Shown one piece after another: positions 25,902 through 33,986 of a stretch of 64,000 nt of DNA (positions are counted from its first letter, which is position 1; the number at the start of each line of letters is the position of its first letter). Below the pieces are notes generated by a model. The model searched no databases, was not told the origin of the DNA, and was given only the letters and a program-made list of their open reading frames with translations. Source of the DNA: Mycobacterium sp. ITM-2016-00317 (GTDB taxonomy: Bacteria > Actinomycetota > Actinomycetes > Mycobacteriales > Mycobacteriaceae); the NCBI RefSeq assembly GCF_002968295.1, contig NZ_CP134399.1, positions 3,100,001 to 3,164,000 on the forward strand, read 5' to 3'. The position numbers were made by a program, and so were the translations under genes.

Positions 25902-26936
25902 TCAGGGGCGCGCCGGCGGTCCCGGCCGGGCCCCGGCCGCGTCGCGCCGCTTGGCCGCCATCCCGGCCAGCGCCTCGAACACCACGCGGTGCGCCGCGTT
26001 GACGGTCAGTTCGGCGTGGTCGTAGGCGGGCGCCACCTCGACCACGTCCACCCCGACGACGTCGTGCCGGTGGCAGAGTTGCCGCACCATTCGCAGCAGG
26101 TCGGCGCTGGTGATGCCGCCCGGCTCCGGGGTGCCGGTGCCGGGGGCGTGCGCGGGGTCGAGCACGTCGATGTCGACTGAGACGTACAGTTTCTCGGCCT
26201 TGGCCAGTGCCTCGCTCACCGCGTCGGCCATCACCGCCTGAAAGCCCCGCTCCCAGATCTCCTGCATCGTGTGCCAGGTCATCTGCTGCTCGAGCATCCA
26301 CTCGAAGGTGTCCTGCGGCGGCCAGTAACCGCGCAGACCGACCTGGACGAAGTGTGATCCGGGCACCGCGCCGGACTCGATCAGCCGTCGCATCGGGGTG
26401 CCGTGGCTGGCCAGATTGCCCTCGATCTCGTCGGCGGTGTCGGCGTGCGCGTCGAAATGCACGATGCCGACGTTGCCGTAGCCGTGCACATCGGCCACCG
26501 CCGTCGCCGCGGGCCAGGTGATCGAGTGGTCGCCGCCCAGGACCACCGGCACGATGCCCCGCGCGGCCACCGCGTGCACACGGTCCCTGATGTTGCGGTG
26601 GGACACCTCGGTCTGGCCGTGCGGGCAGTACGCGTCACCGAAGTCGACGACCTCGAGCCAGTCGAAGATCTCCAGCCCCAGATCCATGTGATAAGTGCCG
26701 GGCTCGTAGGCGGTGGCCCGGATGGCCCGCGGCCCGAAGCGTGCACCAGGCCGGTTCGTGGTCGCGATGTCGAACGGGGCCCCGACGATGGCCACGTCGG
26801 GTCGCCAGGAATCGAGTTGGCCGACTTCGGTGAGGAACGGCCGCTGACCGAAGGACGTCATCCCCGCGTGCGCCAGATCCAGCTGTTCGGCCATGCCCGG
26901 CGGAACTTCGCGGTGAGGTCCGTGCTCGTGCCCCAT
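25902..26936 (-). CDS. speB: ureohydrolase (agmatinase/SpeB family)
   Basis: 344 residues from the ATG at 26936; further upstream codons are Arg/Ala-rich and were excluded. Dimanganese motifs are complete: GGDHSITW, FDAHADT and SVDIDVLDPAHAPG. These bind two Mn2+ and hydrolyse a guanidino group releasing urea. Actinobacterial relatives use agmatine, guanidinobutyrate or other guanidines, so the name is a family name. Convergent with the mycolate gene 7 bases away. Confidence 0.88.
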   Translation of the reverse strand: MGHEHGPHREVPPGMAEQLDLAHAGMTSFGQRPFLTEVGQLDSWRPDVAIVGAPFDIATTNRPGARFGPRAIRATAYEPGTYHMDLGLEIFDWLEVVDFGDAYCPHGQTEVSHRNIRDRVHAVAARGIVPVVLGGDHSITWPAATAVADVHGYGNVGIVHFDAHADTADEIEGNLASHGTPMRRLIESGAVPGSHFVQVGLRGYWPPQDTFEWMLEQQMTWHTMQEIWERGFQAVMADAVSEALAKAEKLYVSVDIDVLDPAHAPGTGTPEPGGITSADLLRMVRQLCHRHDVVGVDVVEVAPAYDHAELTVNAAHRVVFEALAGMAAKRRDAAGARPGPPARP

Positions 26937-27160
26937 CAGGGTGACGGTACCGGCCGGCCGCCGTCGGGAACGCGCAACGGCCGACACCGTCACCGCGGCC
27001 CCGCGGGCCGCGGCCAAGGCAGCTCTGACCGGTCCACCGAACGCGTTCGTCGACCGCCTGCGGGAGCGCCCCGGAAATCCCGAGGCTCCTGGACGTGGCC
27101 GGAAGGCCTAGGCACCACCCGGAACGTCGGCGCCGACGGCATGCACCAGACTTGGACCTC

Positions 27161-28114
27161 GTGAAACTGGTGACGATCGACGATGTCCGGGCAGCGGCCG
27201 ACCGGATCCGGCCCCATGTGGTGCGCACGCCGCTGCTGGCCGCTCGCTGGGGCGATCCGGACCGGCCGCTGTGGATCAAACCGGAGAGCCTGCAGCCCAT
27301 CGGCGCGTTCAAGGTGCGCGGTGCGTTCAATGCCGTGGCCGCGGTCAAGGACGACGCCACCGACGTGGTGGCCTATTCCAGCGGCAATCACGCCCAGGCC
27401 GTGGCCTATGCCGCGGCGGCCTTCGGGTTGCGGGCGCACATCGTGATGCCGGAGGAGACCCCGGCGGTCAAGATCCAGTCCACCCGCGACCTCGGTGCGC
27501 GGGTGGTGCTGTGCGCGGCGGGACAGCGCGAGGCGGTCGCCGAGCAGGTGCTGCGCGACACCGGAGGGGCGATGATCCCGCCGTTCGACCACCCCGACGT
27601 GATCGCCGGCCAGGGCACCATCGGCCTGGAGATCGCCGAGGACCTGCCCTCGGTGCGCACCGTGCTGGTCCCGGTCAGCGGCGGGGGACTGGCATCGGGC
27701 ATCGGCACCGCGATCTCCGCGCTGTGCCCCGACGCCGCCGTCTTCGGTGTCGAGCCGGAGCTCGCCGCCGACACCGCGGAGGCGCTGCGCGTCGGCCACC
27801 GGGTCGACTGGCCGATCGAGGACCGCAACCGCACCATCGCCGACGGGCTGCGGTCGCAGCCCTCGGAGCTGACCTTCGCCCACTTGCAGCGGGTGCTGGC
27901 CGGAATCCTCACGGTGTCCGAGGACGAGATCCGCGCCGCGGTACGCGAACTGGTGTACCGCGCGCATCTGGTCGCCGAGCCGAGCGGCGCGGTGCCGCTG
28001 GCGGCCTACCGGCAGGGCAGCACACCGCCGGGCCCGACCGTGCTGATCCTGTCCGGCGGCAACGTGGACCCCGGGATGCTGACCGGGATCATGGCCGAGC
28101 GCACACCGGGGTAA
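27161..28114 (+). CDS. threonine/serine dehydratase (PLP fold type II)
   Basis: 317 residues. PLP Lys in KPESLQPIGAFKVRGAF (about 45-61), SSGNHAQAVA substrate loop, and the glycine-rich phosphate loop SGGGLASG are all present. No C-terminal ACT regulatory domain, so it resembles catabolic or single-domain dehydratases rather than IlvA. GTG 27161 gives the expected N-terminus. Converts threonine or serine to 2-oxo acids plus ammonia. Confidence 0.9.
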   Translation: MKLVTIDDVRAAADRIRPHVVRTPLLAARWGDPDRPLWIKPESLQPIGAFKVRGAFNAVAAVKDDATDVVAYSSGNHAQAVAYAAAAFGLRAHIVMPEETPAVKIQSTRDLGARVVLCAAGQREAVAEQVLRDTGGAMIPPFDHPDVIAGQGTIGLEIAEDLPSVRTVLVPVSGGGLASGIGTAISALCPDAAVFGVEPELAADTAEALRVGHRVDWPIEDRNRTIADGLRSQPSELTFAHLQRVLAGILTVSEDEIRAAVRELVYRAHLVAEPSGAVPLAAYRQGSTPPGPTVLILSGGNVDPGMLTGIMAERTPG

Positions 28115-28131
28115 CGCATACCCTGGCGGGA

Positions 28132-28746
28132 GTGAATATCCCGGCCGCACCGTCAGCGCTGCGCACCGGCTTGCGGCTGGCGATCGTCGGGTGCGTGCTG
28201 GCCGCACTGGTGCTGGTCGAGCTGACGTCCAGCCGGGGCGTGGGCTGGCGGCTGATCACCTTCACCTACCAGGCCAACCTGCTGGCCGCCGGGTACTACC
28301 TGTGGACCCTGGCCTCGCCGCGGGCCGACGCCCGCGTCGGGCTGCGCGGCGCGGTGGTGCTGTACGTGGTGATGGCAGGCGTGATCTGGAACCTGTTCCT
28401 GACCGAGTACAGCATGGGCTACACGCCGGCCAACATCCTGTTGCACGTCGTGGTCCCCGCGCTCGCGTTGGCCGACTGGCTGGTGGTCGGGCGCGGGACG
28501 GTCCCGGCGCCCCCGGTGCCGTGGTGGCAGCCGGTGGCCTGGCTGGCGTACCCGGCGGCGTATCTCGCGTTGGCGCTGTTGGTGCTCAACCGCGCCGGCC
28601 GCCGTCCGCCCTACTACTTCCTCGACCCCGACACCGTCGGCGCCGCCACGGTGGCGCTGAACGTCGCCGCGCTGTCGGCGTGCGTGCTGGCGCTCGGGTA
28701 CACGCTGCTGGCGCTGCGCCGCGGCGCCTCGACGGTGCGTGCATGA
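28132..28746 (+). CDS. Pr6Pr/FAR-17a-type six-helix membrane protein
   Basis: 204 residues with about six hydrophobic helices and conserved-looking TYQANLLAAGYYLW, WNLFLTEYSMGYTPANILLHVVVP and YPAAYLALALLV. This pattern is that of the Pr6Pr (FAR-17a/AIG1-like) membrane family, whose eukaryotic relatives hydrolyse fatty-acid esters of hydroxy fatty acids. GTG start 17 bases after the dehydratase stop. Function in mycobacteria is unknown. Confidence 0.8.
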   Translation: MNIPAAPSALRTGLRLAIVGCVLAALVLVELTSSRGVGWRLITFTYQANLLAAGYYLWTLASPRADARVGLRGAVVLYVVMAGVIWNLFLTEYSMGYTPANILLHVVVPALALADWLVVGRGTVPAPPVPWWQPVAWLAYPAAYLALALLVLNRAGRRPPYYFLDPDTVGAATVALNVAALSACVLALGYTLLALRRGASTVRA

Positions 28747-28838
28747 AACGCGACGCCCGGGCGGACCGATACACCGAGAAAGAGCAGGTAGCGGCTGTGC
28801 CGGGCCTGCTCTCCGGCAAGAGCAACTAGGATGGCAAC

Positions 28839-29609
28839 GTGCTGAGACCCCGTCTGCAGCAAATGCTGACCACGCTGGGATGCGCGTCGCTGCTCGCAGC
28901 CGTCGCGCTGGTCGGCCCGGTACCCACAGGGACCGCCGGGTCCGCGCGCGGGATGCAGGTGGCCGCCGTGTCACCGGCGCCCGGCCAGACCGTCGGCGTC
29001 GCCCACCCCGTCACCGTCACGTTCACCGGCGACGTGCCGGACAGGACCGCGGCCGAGCGGTCGGTCGCCGTCGTCCCCGCCGGCGCGCCCGCCCCCGTCG
29101 ACGGATCCTTCACCTGGCTCGACGACCGTGTCCTGCAGTGGACGCCCGCCGAGTTCTTCCCCGCGCACACCCCGATCGACGTCTCGGTCGGTGGCTTCGC
29201 GGCGGGCTTCCAGACCGGGTCGTCGGTCGTCAGCGTCGCCGACATCGGTGACCACACGTTCACCGTCAGCATCGACGGCGCCGTCGCCCGGCAGATGCCG
29301 GCGTCGATGGGCAAGCCGAAGTTCCCGACGCCGACCGGCAGTTTCACCGCGCTGGGGAAAGAACGCAACGTGACGTTCGATTCCCGCACCATCGGCATCC
29401 CACTCGACGACCCCGAGGGTTACCTCATCAAGGGGGAGTACGGCGTGCGGGTGACGTGGGGTGGGGTCTACGTGCACTCCGCCCCGTGGTCGGTCGGTTC
29501 GCAGGGGTATTCGAACGTCAGCCACGGCTGCATCAACCTCAGCCCCGACAACGCGGCCTGGTACTTCGACACGGTGAGCATCGGCGACCCGATCATCGTG
29601 CAGGCCTGA
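28839..29609 (+). CDS. L,D-transpeptidase (YkuD domain)
   Basis: 256 residues. N-terminal signal or anchor (TLGCASLLAAVALVGPVPTGTAG), an immunoglobulin-like domain (about 40-120), then the YkuD catalytic domain ending in VSHGCINLSPDNAAWYF, with the catalytic Cys in SHGCIN and His in YVHSAPWSVG. Makes 3-3 cross-links in mycobacterial peptidoglycan and is carbapenem-sensitive in relatives. GTG start. A shorter C-terminal extension than LdtMt2. Confidence 0.9.
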   Translation: MLRPRLQQMLTTLGCASLLAAVALVGPVPTGTAGSARGMQVAAVSPAPGQTVGVAHPVTVTFTGDVPDRTAAERSVAVVPAGAPAPVDGSFTWLDDRVLQWTPAEFFPAHTPIDVSVGGFAAGFQTGSSVVSVADIGDHTFTVSIDGAVARQMPASMGKPKFPTPTGSFTALGKERNVTFDSRTIGIPLDDPEGYLIKGEYGVRVTWGGVYVHSAPWSVGSQGYSNVSHGCINLSPDNAAWYFDTVSIGDPIIVQA

Positions 29610-29621
29610 GCCGCGGGCGGG

Positions 29622-30047
29622 TCAGCAGTTCGTCTGGATCCGGAAATCCGCGGTGACGGCGTCGCCGGGCTTCTCGCCGAATGAGCCGTCGGCTTTGCCG
29701 GTGATCGTGTATCGGCCGTTGTCGCCGGACACCTCGGCCTCGCCGAGGTTGCCACCCCAGAACGAACCGGTGAAGCCGCCGAGGTCGCGGAAGTCGACGG
29801 ACTCTGCGGTGACAGGCCCGTCCATCGACAGCACCGCGGTGAAGCCGTTCCCCTTGCCGGGTGTCTCGATGTACCACGACCAGCCGGTCTGACTGCACCG
29901 GACGTCGAGCGCGCCGCCGGTGTCGTTGCCGTCGATCATGACCGTCGCCGTGGTGCCGCCGAGGGCGGGTTCGGGAGTGGAGCAGCCGGCCAGGCCGAGC
30001 GCGGCGACGCCGCCGACGACGGCCGCCATGAAGTGTCGAGTCACCAT
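29622..30047 (-). CDS. LpqH-family lipoprotein
   Basis: 141 residues with a lipoprotein signal (MAAVVGGVAALGLAGC, lipobox LAGC, Cys22) and the LpqH/Lipoprotein_21 domain: DVRCSQTGWSWYIET, and terminal FRIQTNC. The paired cysteines in DVRCSQ and QTNC probably form a disulfide. Acts on the outer face of the membrane; the 19-kDa M. tuberculosis antigen belongs to this family. Function is structural or immunogenic rather than enzymatic. Confidence 0.88.
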   Translation of the reverse strand: MVTRHFMAAVVGGVAALGLAGCSTPEPALGGTTATVMIDGNDTGGALDVRCSQTGWSWYIETPGKGNGFTAVLSMDGPVTAESVDFRDLGGFTGSFWGGNLGEAEVSGDNGRYTITGKADGSFGEKPGDAVTADFRIQTNC

Positions 30048-30058
30048 GGCGCCCGACT

Positions 30059-30700
30059 CTATTCGCTCGTGTGCCCCCTCCCGGCAGGAATGCCGGTGTA
30101 TTCGGGATTGGGCGGCACCGACAGCGCGATCCCGATGCGGTTGGTGGCGCCGATGAACGCCGCGATCGAGATGCCTTCCAGGATCTGGTGATCGTCGAGG
30201 CCCAGGCTTCGCAAGTGCGCGAGGTCGGAATCCCGGATCGACTGCGGGTTGTTGTTCACCGCCACCGCGAGGTCGGCCAGCGCCCGCTCCCGGTCGGTCA
30301 GTTCGGCGACCTGATGGTGGTCGATGGCGACTCGCTGGGCGAACGACCAGTCGCCGGCCACCTTGCCCAACTTGTTCGCGTGGTTGGTGTGGCAGTACGC
30401 GCAGCGGTTCTCGCCGGAGACGACGGTGGCGATCACCTCACGCTCGCGGGCGCTGAGGCCGCCGCGGCCGTCGGCACCCAGCAGCGGCAGCAGGTAGGCG
30501 TTGAGCCGCTCCAGATCGCCCTCGTTGAGCGACAGCGCCCGGAACCAGTTCGAGGTCAGGCCCTCGTCGCGCAGCTGCCGGTTGAAGAAGCCGCGGACGC
30601 CAGGGGATTTCAGCGCGTCGAGGTCCGGCACGGCAAGGCGGGAGATGGTGGCGGGGGCATGCCCGGCGGTCTGCACCGGGACGTCTGCGGTTGCGGTCAT
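30059..30700 (-). CDS. AhpD-like peroxidase-related protein
   Basis: 213 residues. Redox motif ENRCAYCHTNHANKLG (CxxC plus His) sits in an AhpD-type helical fold; the duplicated layout fits uncharacterised peroxidase-related proteins. ATG 30700 is preferred over the upstream in-frame ATG-like start 30736. Eleven bases separate it from the lipoprotein gene on the same strand. Peroxide reduction is a family inference. Confidence 0.85.
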   Translation of the reverse strand: MTATADVPVQTAGHAPATISRLAVPDLDALKSPGVRGFFNRQLRDEGLTSNWFRALSLNEGDLERLNAYLLPLLGADGRGGLSAREREVIATVVSGENRCAYCHTNHANKLGKVAGDWSFAQRVAIDHHQVAELTDRERALADLAVAVNNNPQSIRDSDLAHLRSLGLDDHQILEGISIAAFIGATNRIGIALSVPPNPEYTGIPAGRGHTSE

Positions 30701-30770
30701 GGCCCTGACACTCCTGTACACCCGGACCGGGGCCAACAGTTCGGCACGCCGAGATGCGAACTCTTGCGCG

Positions 30771-31546
30771 TCACCGCAGGGCGGCGGCGGTGGCGTCGTC
30801 GGCGGGCAGGAACGCTTCGATGCTCAGCTCGGCCGCGGTCAGGTCCAGCGCGGTGCCGAAGGTGGTGACCATGCTCAGGAACCGCAGCACACCGCCGTCC
30901 GCTGTTTCCAGCTCCAGGGGCACCGCCACCCCGCCGAGATCGGGGGAGTCGTCGAAACCACCTGGGTAGCACTCGATTTCGGCGAGCAGCCGGCCGAGCT
31001 CGGCATGGCCGGCGCGCCGGCCTCGCGCCGTAGCCGCTCGAGCAGGTGGGTTCGCCACTGCGGAAGGTTACGGATCCGCGGGGCCAGCCCGTCGGGGTGC
31101 AGCGAGATGCGCAGCGCGTTGGGCTGCTCCAGCAGGTGCGGCGCCACGCCGTCGAGCAGCACGCCGGCCCCGGAGTTGGTCTGCAGGATCGACCATCCGC
31201 GGTCGACCACCACGCAGGGATACGGGTCGTAGGCGGCCAGCACTGTGCGCACACCGTCGCGCACCGCGGCCATCTCCGGCGCGTCCAGCGGCCGCTCCGC
31301 GTACACCGGGGCCAGTCCCGCCGCGACGAACAGCCGGTTCTGTTCCCGTTGCGGCACACCGAGAGCCGCGGCCAGTCGCAGCACCATCGTCTTGCTGGGG
31401 CTCGATCGTCCCGTCTCGATGAAGCTGACGTGGCGGGCCGACACGTCGGCGGCCAGAGCGAGGTCGAGCTGGCTGAGCCTGCGCCGCAGGCGCCAGTCGC
31501 GCAGCAGCGCCCCGATCGTGGCCGGTGGCTGATCGACAGTGGTCAC
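30771..31546 (-). pseudogene. XRE family regulator with MmyB-like ligand domain, frameshifted
   Basis: The N-terminal helix-turn-helix (RRLSQLDLALAADVSARHVSFIETGRS, about 22-48) and first part of the MmyB-like domain are in one frame; near 31010 homologous sequence (HAELGRLLAEIECYPGGFDD ... FLSMVTTFGTALDLTAAEL) continues in another. One added base restores a protein of about 258 residues, the family length. GTG at 31546. Divergent small membrane gene with a palindrome between them suggests the usual XRE-MmyB arrangement. Confidence 0.85.
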
Positions 31547-31580
31547 GGTTCCAGTCTGGCCCGTACACCGGCGCCGGGCC

Positions 31581-31612
31581 ATTACCTCGGAGGTAATTGC
31601 GGCCGTTACCTC
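31581..31612. promoter_or_regulatory. XRE-MmyB operator palindrome
   Basis: ATTACCTC-G-GAGGTAAT (31581-31597) is a perfect 17-bp palindrome; a further half-site GTTACCTC is at 31605-31612. They lie between the divergent XRE regulator and the small membrane protein. TTACCTC half-sites are what I would expect for this regulator class. Confidence 0.7.
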
Positions 31613-31654
31613 GCCGGCGCACCGTGAAGGCAGGCACACGAGGAAGGCGACGAC

Positions 31655-31963
31655 ATGGCGAGGCCCCGACCGAATCCCGGCGTCCCGATCCCGCGATGGT
31701 TGCGATGCGTGCTGATCTGTGACCGCGCCGGGTCGTCCTGGTACATCGGTACCGGTTTCTTCTTCGCGCCGGTGCTGGCACTGGTGTCCCCGTGGCCGGC
31801 GCTGACCGCGGCGCTGTGGGTGTTCATCGCGCTGGCCGGGTTGTGGCTCGGCCTGCTCGGGGTCGCGATGGCCACCGGGCTCGCGCTGGTGATGCGCGCC
31901 AACGCCGAGATCCCGGAGGACTATTGGCGCTCGCTGCTGGACTACCCGAGCCTCACGCGGTGA
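31655..31963 (+). CDS. small two-helix membrane protein
   Basis: 102 residues with two hydrophobic helices (about 33-55 and 58-82) and a basic N-terminus. Divergent from the XRE regulator and possibly its target. Its stop overlaps the convergent TetR stop region by 11 bases. No family recognised. Confidence 0.75.
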   Translation: MARPRPNPGVPIPRWLRCVLICDRAGSSWYIGTGFFFAPVLALVSPWPALTAALWVFIALAGLWLGLLGVAMATGLALVMRANAEIPEDYWRSLLDYPSLTR

Positions 31964-32621
31964 GCAGCTGCTGCTGAAGCGTGCCGGCCAACCAGGTGGC
32001 GAAGCGCCTGCCGGACCAGCCGTGCACGCCGACAAGGTGACGGTGCCACGACGGGTCGCTGAACAGACACGCAAGATCTGTTGCCGCCGAGCGGCTCAGC
32101 CCGTCCCGCAGCGGTCCGAGCGCGGCGACCGCCGCGACCACCGCACGCGCTCCGTCGCGGCGTTGCGCGTGCAGCTTCTCGAACAGCTCGCGAGCACCCT
32201 GGTCCGCGGAGGACGCGGCGTCCAGCGCTGCGAACAACGCTCCGACCCGCGCGTCGATGTCGGTGATCAGCTGCGCCCAGGCGGTCAGCAACGCACCGGC
32301 GTCGTCGAGTTGCATCAGCTCGGCCACCTCGGGCCGTTCGGCCAGCGGCACCGGTGCGTCGTCACCGGCGATGGCGAAGTCCAGCGCCGATGACAGCAGC
32401 TCCGCCTTACCCCCGACCACGGTGAACACGGTCTTGCGGCTCACCCCGGCGGCCGCGGCGATCGCATCGACCGAGGTGCCGCCATACCCAGTGGCGACGA
32501 ACAGGTCGGCGGCCGCCGTGACGACTCGGCGCCTGGTCTGCTGCGCCTGTGCGGCGCGCAGATCCGAGCGGTAGCCGCGCTTGACAGTCTCACCATTCGG
32601 GGTGACCCTTGGTGTATTCAT
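31953..32621 (-). CDS. TetR family transcriptional regulator
   Basis: 222 residues from the ATG at 32621. The helix-turn-helix reads TSVDAIAAAAGVSRKTVFTVVGGKAELL (about 45-72). The start codon lies inside an inverted repeat, so transcription is probably leaderless and autoregulated; a GTG further down (VKRGYRSDL) is an alternative start. Divergent from the flavoprotein gene 32652, its likely target. Confidence 0.88.
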   Translation of the reverse strand: MNTPRVTPNGETVKRGYRSDLRAAQAQQTRRRVVTAAADLFVATGYGGTSVDAIAAAAGVSRKTVFTVVGGKAELLSSALDFAIAGDDAPVPLAERPEVAELMQLDDAGALLTAWAQLITDIDARVGALFAALDAASSADQGARELFEKLHAQRRDGARAVVAAVAALGPLRDGLSRSAATDLACLFSDPSWHRHLVGVHGWSGRRFATWLAGTLQQQLLTA

Positions 32622-32628
32622 TACACCA
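32610..32628. promoter_or_regulatory. TetR operator overlapping a start codon
   Basis: TGGTGTA (32610-32616) and TACACCA (32622-32628) are perfect 7-bp arms around TTCAT. The TetR ATG (minus strand) sits in the spacer and the flavoprotein ATG is 24 bases to the right, so one dimer could stop both genes. Confidence 0.7.
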
Positions 32629-32651
32629 CATGTTACTCGAATTGAGGTGCG

Positions 32652-33986
32652 ATGCGCACTCTCGTCGTCGGCGCCGGCCCGGCCGGACTGTTCACCGCGA
32701 TCGCACTCGCCCGCCGGGGCAGGGTGGTCACGGTCCTGGACCGCGACGCCGGTCCCGGCCGGAACGGAGGCTGGCGGCGCAGGGGGGTGATGCAGTTCGA
32801 CCACGCTCACACGTTCCGCGGCCCTGTGGTCGACGCTCTGGAGGCCGAGATCCCCGATGCGCTGCGGCAGATGCGCCGCGCCGGGGCCACCGTGGCGGCC
32901 GACGCCGACGGCGCACCGGTGTCCCTGCGCATCCGCCGGGCCACCTTCGAACGTGTGCTGCGCGCCGTCGCGGCGCGGGAACCGGGGGTGACGCTGCGGC
33001 CCGGAAGTCAGGTCGACGCGGTGCTGCGCGACGCCGCGGGCCGGGCGGTCGGAGTCGACGTCGCCGGCCTTCACCTGTCCGCCGACCTGGTGATCGCTGC
33101 GTCGGGCCGGGCGAGCCGGGTGGTGCGCGGCCTGCTCGGCCCCGCCGAGACCAGACCCTGCGGCGCGGCGTATGTCAGCAGGCAGTACCGGCTCGCCGAC
33201 GGCGCGCAGGAGGGGCCGGTGAACTCGCCGGTCGGACTGTCGCTGAGCCCGGCCGGCTACTTCGCCGTCGCGTTCCTGCACGAGGACCGGACCTTCTCGG
33301 TCACCCTCGCGCACGACGGAACCGACGAACGTATGCGGATGTTGAGGCATGAGCCGGTCTACGAGGCTGCCGTCCGGGCCGTCCCCCTGCTGGCCGACTG
33401 GATCGACCCGGACCGCGCCCGGCCGCTCACCCCGGTGCTGGTGGGAGGACGCCTGGACAACACCTACCGCGGTCAGCTCGGCGGCGATGGTCGACCGGTC
33501 GTGCCCGGGCTGCTCGCGGTGGGCGATTCCGTCTGCACCACAACGCCGATGGCCGGACGTGGCGTCACACTGGCCTTCCGGCAGGCACAGACCCTGGTGC
33601 AGCTGGTGACCGCAGACGACGTCGTGGCCGCGACCGTGGCTTTCGACCGGTGGTGTCAGGCCCAGATACGGCCGTGGTTCGTCGACCACGTGCACTGCGA
33701 CGCCGACCGGCTACGCCGCTGGGGCGGCGGCGACGTGGACCTGACCAGGCCGCTGCCGTCGGATCTGGTGGTCGCCGCGGCGGCGGTCGATCCGGCGCTG
33801 GGAGCGGCGGTCGCCGGGTACGAGCGGATGACCGCGCTGCCGTCGAGTCTGGACGCGGTCCAGGAGCGCGCGCGGGCGGTGTACGCCACGGGCTGGCGGC
33901 CGCCGGTGGCCGCCGGCGCCGACCGGGCGGAGCTGGCCCGGCTGTGCGTCGCGCTGCGCGAGCGCAGACCGGTGGCAGTCTCCTAG
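32652..33986 (+). CDS. FAD-dependent oxidoreductase
   Basis: 444 residues. GxGxxG motif LVVGAGPAGLFTAIAL at the N-terminus and the FAD motif GLLAVGDSVCTTTPMAGRG (about 295) identify a class-A flavoprotein/geranylgeranyl-reductase-like fold. Divergent from a TetR gene and overlapping the end of cyp125 by 4 bases (convergent). Substrate unknown; a hydroxylating or halogenating monooxygenase is possible. Confidence 0.85.
   Translation: MRTLVVGAGPAGLFTAIALARRGRVVTVLDRDAGPGRNGGWRRRGVMQFDHAHTFRGPVVDALEAEIPDALRQMRRAGATVAADADGAPVSLRIRRATFERVLRAVAAREPGVTLRPGSQVDAVLRDAAGRAVGVDVAGLHLSADLVIAASGRASRVVRGLLGPAETRPCGAAYVSRQYRLADGAQEGPVNSPVGLSLSPAGYFAVAFLHEDRTFSVTLAHDGTDERMRMLRHEPVYEAAVRAVPLLADWIDPDRARPLTPVLVGGRLDNTYRGQLGGDGRPVVPGLLAVGDSVCTTTPMAGRGVTLAFRQAQTLVQLVTADDVVAATVAFDRWCQAQIRPWFVDHVHCDADRLRRWGGGDVDLTRPLPSDLVVAAAAVDPALGAAVAGYERMTALPSSLDAVQERARAVYATGWRPPVAAGADRAELARLCVALRERRPVAVS

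Noticed and set aside
27038..27049. Perfect palindrome CGAACGCGTTCG as a KstR box
   Set aside because: AACnnGTT core is present but the flanking T and A positions are wrong; common by chance in this GC content.
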